Assembly: GCA_963837515.1 (NCBI GenBank)
Contig: CAWINT010000002.1
Span: 1,476,454-1,540,453, forward strand
DNA: 64,000 nt
Direction: 5' to 3'
DNA from: RYN-230 sp963837515
GTDB lineage: Bacteria > Actinomycetota > Actinomycetes > Streptosporangiales > Streptosporangiaceae
In this document: positions 9,547 to 18,434 of the stretch, one piece after another
How the letters are laid out: every line of letters begins with the position of its first letter
How positions within the stretch are numbered: the stretch's first letter is position 1
Notes under the pieces: model-generated
The model's database searches: none
The model's input: only the letters and a program-made list of their open reading frames with translations
What the model was told of the DNA's origin: nothing
Made by a program: the position numbers and the translations under genes

Positions 9547-10101
9547 TCAGTGGCCGTCTTCCTCCGCCGCGTACACCCGCGCCGCGTAGTCGTCGAGCGA
9601 GGCCTGGCAGGCCTCCAGGGCCTTTTCCGCCGCGGGGCGGCCGCTGGCCCCGAACGCGTCACGCTGCCGGATCCGGGCGAACCAGTTGCGCAGCTTGACC
9701 AGGTCCACTTCGTTCTCCTCCAGCTCGGCGAAGGTGAAATGATCCGCGACGTACTCCTTGCGCACCTGGGCCAGGAAGTCCTCGCAGCGGTTAACGATCT
9801 CCTCGTACTCGTCGTCCCGGGCGGCCTCGAACGCGGCCCGCACCTCCGTCTCGCCCGCCAGCACCGCGCAGGACAACAGCACCGCCGTGCCCTGCATGTC
9901 CAGGATCTGGCTGCGCAGCTTGCGCAGCGCCCGCTCGGCGCTCGGGCCCGCGGGCAGGGCGGCGGCGGAATTTTGCAGGTAGATGGCGCCGAGGCTCTTG
10001 AGCCGGCGCCAGACCGCGGCGCGCAGCCGGCTCGGCTCAGACGGCACCCGGTAGATGAGGACCAGCCAGCCCTGGTCAGCGTCGGCGCCGGCATCAGGCA
10101 T
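9547..10101 (-). CDS. ChrB N-terminal domain protein
   Basis: This 184-residue soluble protein begins WLVLIYRVPSEPSRLRAAVWRRLKSLGA, a pattern typical of the ChrB N-terminal domain that accompanies chromate-resistance genes. The middle and C-terminal parts are acidic and helical (EYEEIVNRCEDFLAQVRKEY). No ChrA chromate transporter is seen nearby. Instead it is divergent from a multi-pass membrane protein 93 bp away, so a metal-related membrane partner is plausible but unproven. The assignment rests on recognised sequence pattern. Confidence 0.75.
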   Translation of the reverse strand: MPDAGADADQGWLVLIYRVPSEPSRLRAAVWRRLKSLGAIYLQNSAAALPAGPSAERALRKLRSQILDMQGTAVLLSCAVLAGETEVRAAFEAARDDEYEEIVNRCEDFLAQVRKEYVADHFTFAELEENEVDLVKLRNWFARIRQRDAFGASGRPAAEKALEACQASLDDYAARVYAAEEDGH

Positions 10102-10193
10102 GGCGCCATTGTCTCAGAGAACCGCTGTCATCCCGCGCCGCCCGCGGCGCGGCGATGCCGGAGTGCGCCGTCCGCGGCGCTCATGGAGGTTAT

Positions 10194-10985
10194 GTGAATG
10201 CCGTAGCGCTCGTTCTCACCGTCTTCGTGGCCTGCGCGGTGGAGGCGGTCGAGGCGCTGACCATCATCCTGGCTGCCGGGCTGACCAGGGAGTGGCGGTC
10301 CACCTTCCAAGGCATGGGGGCGGCCCTGGTCGCGCTGGCCGTCGTGGTGGCCGTGCTCGGCCCGGCCCTGACCCTGTTCCCGATCGGCGTGCTCCGCCTG
10401 GTGGTGGGCGCCCTGCTGGCCGTGTTCGGGCTGATGTGGGTGCGCAAGGCCATCCTGCGCGCCTCCGGGTACAAGGACCTGCACGACGAGGCGGGCATCT
10501 ACGAGCGGCAGGTCGCCGCCGCCCGCGCGGCCGGGACCGAGCGCCGCTTCGGTGTCCGTGACTGGTACGCGTTCACCCTGTCGTTCAAAGGCGTGCTGCT
10601 GGAGGGCCTGGAGGTCGTGTTCATCGTGATCACCTTCGGTGACAACCAGGGAAATGTGGGTCTGGCTGCCCTCGGAGCGGCCGCGGCGGTGCTGGTCATC
10701 GCGGCCGTCGGCGTGACCTCCCGCGCACCGCTGGCCCGCGTGCCCGAGAACACGATGAAGTTCGTGGTCGGCATCATGCTGACCTCGTTCGGCACGTTCT
10801 GGGGAGCCGAGGGGGCTGGCGTCCACTGGCCGGGCAACGACGCCTTCCTGCTGGTGCTCATCCCGGTCTACGCGCTGGTCTGCGTGGGTTACACCGCCGC
10901 GCTGCGCCGGGCCCGCGCCGCCACCACGGCCGCGGAGCCCGCCCTCCAGCCCGTCACGCTGGCCACTGAGGAGATGCCCCGATGA
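10194..10985 (+). CDS. Multi-pass membrane protein, COG4280-like
   Basis: This is a predicted polytopic membrane protein of 263 residues with about six hydrophobic helices (for example ALVLTVFVACAVEAVEALTIIL, LVALAVVVAVLGPALTLF and LAALGAAAAVLVIAAVGV). Acidic residues sit inside helices (VEAVEALT and LLEGLEVVFI), a two-fold pattern reminiscent of the LysE/GDT1-type cation exporter superfamily; transport of a cation is inference only. GTG at 10194 is chosen because GGAGG sits just upstream at 10185-10189; a start further upstream at 10155 lacks such a site. Its stop overlaps the start of the next gene. Confidence 0.78.
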   Translation: MNAVALVLTVFVACAVEAVEALTIILAAGLTREWRSTFQGMGAALVALAVVVAVLGPALTLFPIGVLRLVVGALLAVFGLMWVRKAILRASGYKDLHDEAGIYERQVAAARAAGTERRFGVRDWYAFTLSFKGVLLEGLEVVFIVITFGDNQGNVGLAALGAAAAVLVIAAVGVTSRAPLARVPENTMKFVVGIMLTSFGTFWGAEGAGVHWPGNDAFLLVLIPVYALVCVGYTAALRRARAATTAAEPALQPVTLATEEMPR

Positions 10986-11194
10986 TCCGCTGGCTGCGCT
11001 CGTTCGGCGCGTTCTGGTACGACTTCGTCATCGGCGACGACTGGCGCGGCGCGGCGGTGGTCGTCGCCGGGCTGGCCGTCACCGCCCTGCTGGCGCACGT
11101 GGCTGCGGTGAACGTCTGGTGGCTGCTGCCGCTGGCGGTCATAGCCGGGCTGGGCTGGTCGCTGCGCCGGGCCACCGTCCGCCAGCACAGCTGA
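10982..11194 (+). CDS. Small membrane protein (70 aa)
   Basis: This 70-residue protein has two hydrophobic segments (AAVVVAGLAVTALLAHVAAV and WWLLPLAVIAGLGWSL) separated by a short polar turn. Its ATG overlaps the TGA of the preceding membrane protein (ATGA), so it is translationally coupled and likely an accessory subunit. I recognise no named family. Confidence 0.75.
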   Translation: MIRWLRSFGAFWYDFVIGDDWRGAAVVVAGLAVTALLAHVAAVNVWWLLPLAVIAGLGWSLRRATVRQHS

Positions 11195-11235
11195 CAGGAC
11201 CGGGCCCCGCGCGGCCGCGCGGTTCTTCGAGGCGG

Positions 11236-11904
11236 TCAGGCGACGCCGCGGGCGCGCACCAGGCCGGTCTCGTAGGCGAACACCACCGCCTGCACCCGGT
11301 CGCGCAGCCCCAGCTTGGCCAGCACCCGGCCGACGTGCGTCTTCACCGTGGCCTCGGAGACGAACAGCCGCTGGGCGATCTCGGCATTGGACAGCCCCTG
11401 GGCGACGTGCGCCAGGACCTCCCGCTCCCGGCTGGTCAGGCCCTCCAGCTGGGGCGGCGCGGGGGAGTCCCCGGCCGGGAACAGCGGGGCGAACCGGTCG
11501 ATCAGCCGCCGCGTGGTGGACGGGGCGACCACCGCGTCGCCGGAGTGGACCGCGCGGATCGCGAACAGCAGTTCCTCCGGCGGGGCATCCTTGAGCAGGA
11601 AGCCGCTGGCCCCGGCCTTGAGCGCGGCGTACGCGTACTCGTCCAGGTCGAAGGTGGTGAGCATCAGCACCCGGGGCCGGTCGCCCGCCTGGCAGATGCG
11701 CCGGGTGGCCTGGATCCCGTCCAGCTTCGGCATCCGCACGTCCATCACCGCGACGTCGGCCGGCCGGGCGCCCAGCAGCCGGATCGCGGCCAGCCCGTCG
11801 CCCGCCTCGCCCACCACGGTCATGTCGTCCTGGGCGTCCAGCACCATCCGGAATCCTGCCCGGACGAGCTCCTGGTCATCGACCAGCAGGATGCTGATGC
11901 TCAC
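11236..11904 (-). CDS. NarL/FixJ-family response regulator
   Basis: This is a DNA-binding response regulator of 222 residues. The receiver domain occupies residues 1-120, with acidic pocket Asp9/Asp10 (VDDQE) and phospho-acceptor Asp55 (AVMDVRMP). A LuxR-type helix-turn-helix is at about 155-215 (LTSREREVLAHVAQGLSNAE). GTG at 11904 is preferred over a longer reading from 12006 because the receiver begins immediately there and the kinase gene ends at 11921, leaving a 16-bp gap. Together with that kinase it forms a standard two-component pair. Confidence 0.92.
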   Translation of the reverse strand: MSISILLVDDQELVRAGFRMVLDAQDDMTVVGEAGDGLAAIRLLGARPADVAVMDVRMPKLDGIQATRRICQAGDRPRVLMLTTFDLDEYAYAALKAGASGFLLKDAPPEELLFAIRAVHSGDAVVAPSTTRRLIDRFAPLFPAGDSPAPPQLEGLTSREREVLAHVAQGLSNAEIAQRLFVSEATVKTHVGRVLAKLGLRDRVQAVVFAYETGLVRARGVA

Positions 11905-11920
11905 GTGCCTGCCGCCCGGC

Positions 11921-13117
11921 TCACGCGACTTCGGCCGCGTCCGCGGCGGCGGGCCGGGCAGGCACCCCGGCCAGCGGGAGCCGCGCGGTGACCTGGTAGC
12001 CACCACCCGGGCGCGGGCCGGCCAGCAGCGTCCCGCTGTACAGCGCCACGCGTTCCCGCATCCCGGTCAGGCCGTGCCCGGGCCCGTCCTTGGCCGCGGC
12101 GGCCCCGAATCCGTCGTCGGTGATCTGCAGCACCAGGGCATCCTCGCAGTAACGCAGCACGACCTGGGCCCGGGCCCCGGGACCGCCGTGCTTGCGGGTG
12201 TTGGTCAGCGATTCCTGCACAATCCGGTAGGCGGCCAGGGCCAGCCCGCCGGGCAGCGGCGCGGGCAGCCCGTCGACGGTGAACGACACCGCCAGACCGC
12301 TGGCCCGGGTCTGCTCCAGTAGTTCCCCGAGCTGGCCGATGCCGGGCAGCGGCAGCACACTGGTCCCGTCGTCGTCGCTGCGCAGCACGCCCAGCATCCG
12401 GCGCATCTCCGACAGCGCCTGCCGCCCGGTGGCGACGATGGCGCCCAGCGCCTGGCGGGCCCGCTCGGGTGAGCTGTCCAGTGCGTACGAGGCGCCGTTG
12501 GCCTGCACCACCATCACGCTCACGTGGTGCGCGATGACGTCGTGCAGTTCCCGGGCGATCCGGGCCCGCTCGGCCGCGGCGGCGATCTGCGCCTGGGCGT
12601 CCCGCTCCCGCTCCAGCCGGGCGGCCCGGTCCTCCAAGGCGGCGTAGTAGCCGCGCCGGTAGGCCATCGAGTCACCGAGCACCCAGGCGATCAGCGCCGG
12701 GCCGGCCAGCACGATCGAGCCGACGATGAGCCAGTTCACCAGGCTCATCCGCGGGGGTGCCCACCGGGCCATCGCGACGGCCGCGCCCAGCAGGCAGACG
12801 GCCAGGCCCAGGACCGACCGCCGCCGCGGCTGGTAGGCGGCCAGCGTGTAAAGCAGCACGACGATGGTGACGTCGGGCACGTTGGGCCGCAGCCCCACCG
12901 CCACCTGGAGCGCGCCGGCCGCGATGACGGCGGCGAACGCGCCGACCGGGTGCGAGCGGCGGACCGCGACCGGCACGGTCAGCGCCAGCACCCCCGGTAC
13001 GAGCAGATAGCGGCCCATGGCCACGGCGGCGGCCAGGCCGGAAAAGCCGATGGCAGCCGCCAGCGCGCTGTCCACCAGCCTCGGATGGCAGCGCAGCCAG
13101 GCGTACAGAGCGGCCAC
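11921..13117 (-). CDS. Sensor histidine kinase (HisKA_3, NarX/DesK type)
   Basis: This membrane sensor kinase has 398 residues. Four to five transmembrane helices occupy residues 15-150 with short loops, so any signal is likely sensed in the membrane. A coiled segment at 160-185 precedes the dimerisation and phospho-acceptor helix with His192 (RELHDVIAHHVSVM). The HATPase_c domain at 280-385 has the N-box (RIVQESLTNTRKH) and G-box (GHGLTGMRERV). It lies directly upstream of its response regulator on the same strand. Confidence 0.93.
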   Translation of the reverse strand: MAALYAWLRCHPRLVDSALAAAIGFSGLAAAVAMGRYLLVPGVLALTVPVAVRRSHPVGAFAAVIAAGALQVAVGLRPNVPDVTIVVLLYTLAAYQPRRRSVLGLAVCLLGAAVAMARWAPPRMSLVNWLIVGSIVLAGPALIAWVLGDSMAYRRGYYAALEDRAARLERERDAQAQIAAAAERARIARELHDVIAHHVSVMVVQANGASYALDSSPERARQALGAIVATGRQALSEMRRMLGVLRSDDDGTSVLPLPGIGQLGELLEQTRASGLAVSFTVDGLPAPLPGGLALAAYRIVQESLTNTRKHGGPGARAQVVLRYCEDALVLQITDDGFGAAAAKDGPGHGLTGMRERVALYSGTLLAGPRPGGGYQVTARLPLAGVPARPAAADAAEVA

Positions 13118-13713
13118 CGGACCAGGGTACGGGGCGGCGGGGCGCCGCGAATCATTCTCCAGGCTGGCCTGGCGTCATCCAGCTGGCGGAGGGCGCCCGC
13201 ACCCGGCCGGCCGCCGGTTCCGCGGGGCCGCCCGGACCGGCTGCCCGGCCCCGTTCCCCGGCTGGCCGCGGCGCCGGGCAGTGCCCCGGGGGGGCCGTTG
13301 GGCGCGCCGGGCCGCCCGGCGGGCCCACGCGCTGAGCGCGGGCCCGGCCAGGACAGCCTCGCCCTGGCCTCCTTCCCCCGGTGCCAGGACGGTGTTCCCT
13401 GCCCAGGGCGGGCACCGGCCAGTGACCCGCACCGGTCCCCCCGGACGCCGGGCCGCTCCAGGAGCGGCCCGGCGTCCCCGGCCCCTGCCGTGAGCTGCCA
13501 CGGCCCAGGCCTGCTGGCCGGCGAGCCGGCCAGCTTCCGGGCGAGCCATGTCCGCGCTCGCCCCGGGCTTGTCCTCAGCCAACCCGGCCGGGCGCCACGT
13601 GGCTATCCCCGGACTCCGGGATCCGGCAGGCCGCTCGCGCCGTCCTAGAATGCGCCCAGACCAGTATCCGGGCCCCGGGGCAGGCGCATGCCCGGCGCAG
13701 CAGGCAGGCAGGC
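13118..13713. other. Gene-free stretch between divergent histidine kinase and FHA-like genes
   Basis: About 600 bp of very GC-rich DNA with no reading frame that looks protein-like; the open frames here are composition artefacts. It must hold promoters for both flanking genes. A TAGAAT hexamer at about 13645 is a possible -10 for the rightward gene. I see no RNA gene or repeat of note. Confidence 0.5.
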
Positions 13714-14544
13714 ATGACGGTGGAACCAGGCGCGGCGGCGCGGGTGGCCACGCCGTCCGGGCTCGTGGTGAGCATCCCGGAGGGCAGCCGCCTGGTGTTC
13801 GGCCGTGGCCCCGACGCCGACCTGCCCATCGCCGTGGGCCGCGGGCTGTCCCGGCGGGCCGGGGTGATCACCGCTCTCAGCGACGGCGTGTGGATCGCGA
13901 ACATCAGCCGCACCCACGCGCTGTACACCGAAGGAGAGGGGTACCGGGTCCGGTTGCCCCGGATTGAGGATCAGGGTGAGCCGTCCGGCGGCTGGTTCCT
14001 CCGGGCCGGGACGACGCTGGTCGGCTCCCGGGCCATGCTGGACGAGGGCCAGCCGTTGCGGGTGATGGTCAACGGGCGCGGCGGCGGGACGGGCACCCCG
14101 GAGGGCTGGTCCCGGGTCTGGCAGGACGGCGACGCCACACTGCTCCCGCTCTACCTCGACCCGATGACCAAGATCTTCCTGGTCGCGCTGATGTGGTGCC
14201 GCCCGTGGCTGCTCGATCCGGCCGGCGCCACCCCGCTGCCGCGCACCCCGGAGATCGCCAAGGCTGCCCTCGAGGTCACCGGGGCGTACCACGAACTGGA
14301 CCGGTTCGAGACCGACCCGGCGTTCCGCGACCGGCTGTCCGCCCGGGTGGCCGAGCACATCAAGGTCCTCCGCCGCAAGATCACCGACCGCGGGCTGGTC
14401 CGCGGCGACGTGCGGCTCTCCGATGAGGTGGTGGTCCGCGTCCTCATCGAGCACGGCATCATCACCGCGGCCGATCTCGGGCGGCTGAACGACCCGGCCT
14501 GGTGCTCGCGCCAGGAGGACCTGTGGTGGACCCAGGTCTCGTGA
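13714..14544 (+). CDS. FHA-like domain protein with C-terminal helical region
   Basis: This 276-residue protein has an N-terminal segment (residues 15-115) resembling a forkhead-associated fold: FGRGPDADLPI is followed by LSRRAGVI and a conserved-looking Asn/Arg/Thr loop (ANISRTHALY). FHA domains bind phosphothreonine. The C-terminal half (140-270) is helical and looks winged-helix-like (LRRKITDRGLVRGDVRLSDEVV). It converges with the membrane Ser/Thr kinase gene whose end is 26 bp away, so it may be a phosphorylation-dependent partner; that link is inference from position only. Confidence 0.75.
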   Translation: MTVEPGAAARVATPSGLVVSIPEGSRLVFGRGPDADLPIAVGRGLSRRAGVITALSDGVWIANISRTHALYTEGEGYRVRLPRIEDQGEPSGGWFLRAGTTLVGSRAMLDEGQPLRVMVNGRGGGTGTPEGWSRVWQDGDATLLPLYLDPMTKIFLVALMWCRPWLLDPAGATPLPRTPEIAKAALEVTGAYHELDRFETDPAFRDRLSARVAEHIKVLRRKITDRGLVRGDVRLSDEVVVRVLIEHGIITAADLGRLNDPAWCSRQEDLWWTQVS

Positions 14545-14570
14545 CCCAGGCCGCCCGCCCGGAGGCCCGC

Positions 14571-16232
14571 TCAGCCCGGGGGCGGGTTCTGCGGGGGGAG
14601 CGGCGCGTTGACGATGAAGGTGGCGGTGGCCCGGCGGCCACCCGTCCCGGTCACCACGACCGTGTACCCGCCCGGCGGGATCGGCCCGGGGAAGAACAGG
14701 TGACCCTGGTCGATGGCGTAGTTGAAGGTGCCCTTGTTGTCGGTGAACGGCCGGTACGCGGACACTCCCAGGCCGGCCAGCGCGACCCGCACCGGCGTGC
14801 CCGGGACGAACCCGCTGCCGTGCACGACGAACACGGTGTACCCGTCGCCGGTCGGCTGGCCCATGGCCAGCTCGGGCGCGCGGCTCGTGCCGTCCGGCAG
14901 CGTCAACGGCGGGTCGGACCCAGGCGGCAGGTACTGCGGGACGCTGCTCGCCGCCCGGGCCGGCGCAGTCGCCGGGGCCGTGTCGGCCGAGGGACTGGCG
15001 GCCAGGGCGGTCGGATGGCTGGCCGGCGGGCGGTGCAGCGAGCCGATCAGCACCCCGGTGGCCAGCGCCGCCACGCCGCCGGCGGCCAGCGCCGTCACGG
15101 TGCGGGCCCGGGGTCTTCGCCCCCCGGGGCGGGATGGCAGGCTGCGGTCGCCGGCGGTGCCGCGCCGCCGCCGCAGCGGCCCGCCCCGGCCGCCGCGCCA
15201 GCGGCGGGACTCGGCCGGGCGTCCCGGGAGCGCGGTGTAGGAGCCGACGGTGCCGTCCTCGCTCTCTTCCGCGTCCTCGCCGTCCGCCGCCCCGCCGGCC
15301 GGGCCGGCCCCGAGCAGCCGCGTCTCCGGGCTGCTGCGGTAACCGTCGATCACCGCCAGCGCCGGGTCGGTCAGATAGGAGCGGGCCGCGCCCGGCCCGG
15401 CCATCTCGCCGACGTACGGGGCGACCTGCGCCAGCAGCGCGGCCGAGGTGGGCCGCCGCCGGGGGGAGCGCTCCAGGCAGGCGGTGACCAAGTCAGCCAG
15501 CTCGGCCGGGACCCCGTCCAGGTCCGGGTGTTCGGTCGCCAGCCGGACCAGCACGTCCATGACCGTGTCGCCGCGGTAGGGCGGGTGCCCGGACGCCGCG
15601 AACACCAAAGTCGCGCCGAGGGAGAACACGTCGGAGGCGACCGACGCCTGGCGGGTGTCCCGGGCCTGCTCCGGCGCCATGTAAGCGGGCGTGCCCACCG
15701 CGCCCCGGGTCACCGTGAGCTGGATCCGCTCGGCCGCCCGGGCCACGCCGAAATCGATCACCCGCGGGCCGTCCGGTGACACCAGCACGTTGGACGGCTT
15801 GAGGTCGCGGTGCACCAGGCCCGCGTTGTGGATGGATTCCAGTGCCTCGGCGCAGCCGGCGGCGAGCCACCGGACGGCCGGCACCGGCAGCGGGCCCGCG
15901 GTGCGGACCAGCCGGCTCAGCGACGGTGCGGGCACGTACGCGGTGGCCAGCCAGGGCATGTCGGCGTCGGCGTCGGCGGCGACCACGCCTGCGGTGAACA
16001 CGCCGCTGACCCGCCGGGCCGCGGCCACCTCGTGAGCGAAGCGGGTCCGGAAGCCGGCTTCCTCGGCAAACTCGATCTTGATCGTCTTCACCGCGACCAG
16101 CCGTCCCGCGATGGACCGGCCCAGGTACACCTGGCCCATCGCCCCCGCCCCCAGCCGCCCGAGGATGGCGAAGGGCCCGATCCGTTCCGGGTCCCACCGG
16201 CGCAGCGGCGCGAGTGTCGGCTGCGGCTCCAT
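14571..16232 (-). CDS. Transmembrane serine/threonine protein kinase (PASTA-less Pkn type)
   Basis: This Hanks-type kinase has 553 residues. The kinase domain is at 18-270: Gly-rich loop LGAGAMGQVY, Lys49, catalytic HRDLKPSN (Asp143), DFG Asp160 and activation-segment YMAPEQ. A variable Pro/Arg-rich linker precedes one transmembrane helix at about 380-398. The roughly 150-residue extracytoplasmic part has an Ala/Pro-rich stalk and a beta-sandwich-like domain (FVVHGSGFVPGTPVRVALAG), not PASTA repeats. ATG at 16232 is preferred because GGGGGAGG lies just upstream and the kinase fold begins right after. The convergent FHA-like gene may encode a substrate or reader. Confidence 0.92.
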   Translation of the reverse strand: MEPQPTLAPLRRWDPERIGPFAILGRLGAGAMGQVYLGRSIAGRLVAVKTIKIEFAEEAGFRTRFAHEVAAARRVSGVFTAGVVAADADADMPWLATAYVPAPSLSRLVRTAGPLPVPAVRWLAAGCAEALESIHNAGLVHRDLKPSNVLVSPDGPRVIDFGVARAAERIQLTVTRGAVGTPAYMAPEQARDTRQASVASDVFSLGATLVFAASGHPPYRGDTVMDVLVRLATEHPDLDGVPAELADLVTACLERSPRRRPTSAALLAQVAPYVGEMAGPGAARSYLTDPALAVIDGYRSSPETRLLGAGPAGGAADGEDAEESEDGTVGSYTALPGRPAESRRWRGGRGGPLRRRRGTAGDRSLPSRPGGRRPRARTVTALAAGGVAALATGVLIGSLHRPPASHPTALAASPSADTAPATAPARAASSVPQYLPPGSDPPLTLPDGTSRAPELAMGQPTGDGYTVFVVHGSGFVPGTPVRVALAGLGVSAYRPFTDNKGTFNYAIDQGHLFFPGPIPPGGYTVVVTGTGGRRATATFIVNAPLPPQNPPPG

Positions 16233-16597
16233 GGCTGCCTCCCCCGGGCCCGTTCGGCCCGGTTGCCTATAATGCCCACCTCGCGGGCGGCTGGGCCGGG
16301 ATTCGGGGGCTGTGCCGCAAATCGCACCGCAGGGATAGGCTGACGTGAGCCGTGCTGCTGGGGGTGCCATTTGCGCTTGCCGGGACATATGGTCACGGAT
16401 ATGGCCGCGTGGTCCTGCCGGACCAGCGAGGCCGGACCCCGTTGGGCCGCCACCGGGCCGGCCGGGGCCGCCACCGGGCCGGCCGGGGCCGGCGTCCCCG
16501 GCGCGTGAGCAGCGACCGCGAGGGCCGCAAACCCTCGCTCCGGCGATTGATGGCCCGTTCTGTGAGCTCTGGTCCGTCGGCAGGGCAGGATGGGAGC
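16233..16597. other. Intergenic region between kinase and DUF5998 genes
   Basis: About 365 bp separating divergent genes. It contains a perfect TATAAT at 16268-16273 on the plus strand, about 35 bp upstream of the leftward kinase start, and a GC-rich 19-bp tandem repeat (gccaccgggccggccgggg) around 16448-16487. No protein-like frame was recognised before 16598. Confidence 0.5.
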
Positions 16598-17194
16598 ATG
16601 AGGGATACCCGAACCACAGCCATCGGGCTGCGGTCAGCGATCGAGCGAAGTGGCTACTACCCCGGCCTGGTGGCGGACGCCGTTTTTTCCGCCCTCGGCG
16701 CGGAGCCGGTGGTCTCGTACGTCGTCCAGGCCGATGCGCTCTTCGACCCGGCCATGGAAGTGCGCCGCCACATGACGGTCCTGGTCCTGACGCCGACCCG
16801 GTTGGTGTACTCGCACACGGACGAAAACCCGGCCGAAGACGAGCCTGGGGCCCGGCCGCAGGCGGAGACCAGCACCGAGGCGGTGCGGTTCTCCCGTATT
16901 TCCTCCATTGCGGTGACCCGGGTGGTTCCGGACCCGGCCTCCTACGTGCCCGGCGTGACCATGCCGACCGAGGTGGTGCTGACCATCGGCTGGAACGTGC
17001 TGTCGCATGTCGAGCTGGAGCCGGCGCACTGCGGTGACGAGAACTGCGAGGCGGACCACGGATACACCGGCACGATCACGGCCGACGACCTGACCATGCG
17101 GGTGAGCGAGGCTGCCGACGGCGAGGACGCGATCCGCCAGGTGCTCGCGTTCGCCTCGGCCCTGACTGAGGCCACCACCCACCCCAGCCGGTGA
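16598..17194 (+). CDS. DUF5998 family protein
   Basis: This 198-residue soluble protein is of a conserved actinobacterial family of unknown function. The visible pattern includes GLRSAIERSGYYPGLVADAV near the N-terminus, a beta-rich middle (HMTVLVLTPTRLVYSHTDE) and Cys residues in HCGDENCEADHG near residue 150 that could bind a metal. ATG at 16598 follows a GGGAG site. Its TGA overlaps the GTG of the next gene, an alkaline-phosphatase-superfamily hydrolase, so the two are coupled. Confidence 0.85.
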   Translation: MRDTRTTAIGLRSAIERSGYYPGLVADAVFSALGAEPVVSYVVQADALFDPAMEVRRHMTVLVLTPTRLVYSHTDENPAEDEPGARPQAETSTEAVRFSRISSIAVTRVVPDPASYVPGVTMPTEVVLTIGWNVLSHVELEPAHCGDENCEADHGYTGTITADDLTMRVSEAADGEDAIRQVLAFASALTEATTHPSR

Positions 17195-18345
17195 CGGGAA
17201 CAGGCGTGGCCCAGGAGCCTGCCACCGCGCCCATCGTCCCCAGCTACGGGGCGGACAGCCTGCCCGACCTGGCCCGCTCGCTGCTGGCGTCGCTGGGCGT
17301 GGCCGGTGAGCCCAACCCGCTCGGGCTCCCTCCCACCGGACGGGCCTGCCTGCTGATCGTGGACGGCCTTGGCTGGGAACTGCTCCGCGACCACCAGGCG
17401 GCGGCGCCGTTCCTGTCCGAGCTGTCCATGGCGGGCCGGGCGCTGACCGCGGGATTCCCGGCGACGACGGTGACCAGCCTCGGCTCCCTTGGCACTGGCC
17501 TGACCCCCGGCCAGCACGGGCTGCTCGGCTACCAGGTGGCGGTGCCCGGCGCCGACCGGCTGCTGAACGGCCTGCGCTGGGACGACCGGGTGGATCCGCT
17601 CCGCTGGCAGCCGTCGGCCACCATCTACGAACGGGCCGTGGCCGCGGGCGTGGCCGCCTACCGGGTCGCGGCGTCCCGGCTGGAGAAGACCGGCTTTTCC
17701 GCCGCGGCGATGCGCGGCGCCAGCTACCGGGCCGCGAACAGCCTCGGCGCCCTGGTCGCCCAGGCCGCCGGGGCGCTGGCGAGGTCCGACCGGGCGCTGG
17801 TCACCGTCTACCACGCCGACCTGGACGGCACCGGCCACGCGTTCGGGTCCCAGTCGGAGGCCTGGGCCTACCAGCTGGCGCACGTGGACAAGCTGGCGGA
17901 GCAGCTGGCCGGCGCGCTGCCGGCGGCCACGGCCCTGTACATCACGGCCGATCATGGCATGGTGGACCCGGGCCCCGACGACAGGATCGACGTGGATGCC
18001 GAGCCGGGGCTGCGGGAAGGCGTCGCGCTGCTCGGCGGGGAGCCCCGGGCGCGGCACGTCTACGCCCGGCCCGGGGCCGCCGCCGATGTGCTGGCCGCCT
18101 GGCAGCAGATTCTGGGCAGCCGGGCCTGGGTGCTGTCCCGCGACCAGGCGGTCGGCAGCGGCTGGTTCGGCCCGGTAGACCCCCGGTTCACGGCCCGGAT
18201 CGGCGACGTGGTCGCGGCGCCGGCCGGGTCGTGCGCGATCGTGGCCACCCGGGCGGAGCCGGTGGAGTCCTCGCTGGCCGGCGTGCACGGCTCGCTGACC
18301 CCGCGGGACCAGCTGGTCCCGCTGCTCACGGTCAGCACCAGGTAA
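17191..18345 (+). CDS. Alkaline phosphatase superfamily hydrolase (nucleotide pyrophosphatase/phosphodiesterase-like)
   Basis: This 384-residue metal-dependent phosphohydrolase contains the metal and nucleophile region IVDGLGWELL, with the Thr nucleophile in GFPATTVTSLGSLGTG, as in type I phosphodiesterases. Further metal ligands are DLDGTGHAFG and ITADHGMVD, followed by the closing His in GVHGSLTP. No signal peptide is seen, so it acts in the cytosol. Substrate is not evident; phosphodiester or pyrophosphate bonds are typical. The GTG start overlaps the stop of DUF5998. Confidence 0.9.
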   Translation: MTGTGVAQEPATAPIVPSYGADSLPDLARSLLASLGVAGEPNPLGLPPTGRACLLIVDGLGWELLRDHQAAAPFLSELSMAGRALTAGFPATTVTSLGSLGTGLTPGQHGLLGYQVAVPGADRLLNGLRWDDRVDPLRWQPSATIYERAVAAGVAAYRVAASRLEKTGFSAAAMRGASYRAANSLGALVAQAAGALARSDRALVTVYHADLDGTGHAFGSQSEAWAYQLAHVDKLAEQLAGALPAATALYITADHGMVDPGPDDRIDVDAEPGLREGVALLGGEPRARHVYARPGAAADVLAAWQQILGSRAWVLSRDQAVGSGWFGPVDPRFTARIGDVVAAPAGSCAIVATRAEPVESSLAGVHGSLTPRDQLVPLLTVSTR

Positions 18346-18360
18346 CGCCGGGCGCGGCCG

Positions 18361-18434
18361 TTATCCACAGCGGTGCGGCCCCGCAGCCACAAGCGGGCGG
18401 TGGTTTCTCCACAGGAAGCAGGCGGTTATGCACA
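18361..18434 (+). promoter_or_regulatory. Cluster of three DnaA-box-like 9-mers
   Basis: TTATCCACA (18361-18369), TTCTCCACA (18405-18413) and TTATGCACA (18426-18434) occur in the same orientation within 74 bp. The first and third fit the TTATNCACA consensus exactly; the second has one mismatch. Spacings of 44 and 21 bp place them roughly on one helix face. They sit just after the hydrolase gene and over the proposed N-terminus of the rhodanese gene. DnaA binding is inference. Confidence 0.5.

Noticed and set aside
16268..16273. TATAAT as a definite rightward promoter
   Set aside because: No matching -35 at 16-18 bp and the next rightward gene starts 325 bp away; kept only as a note.
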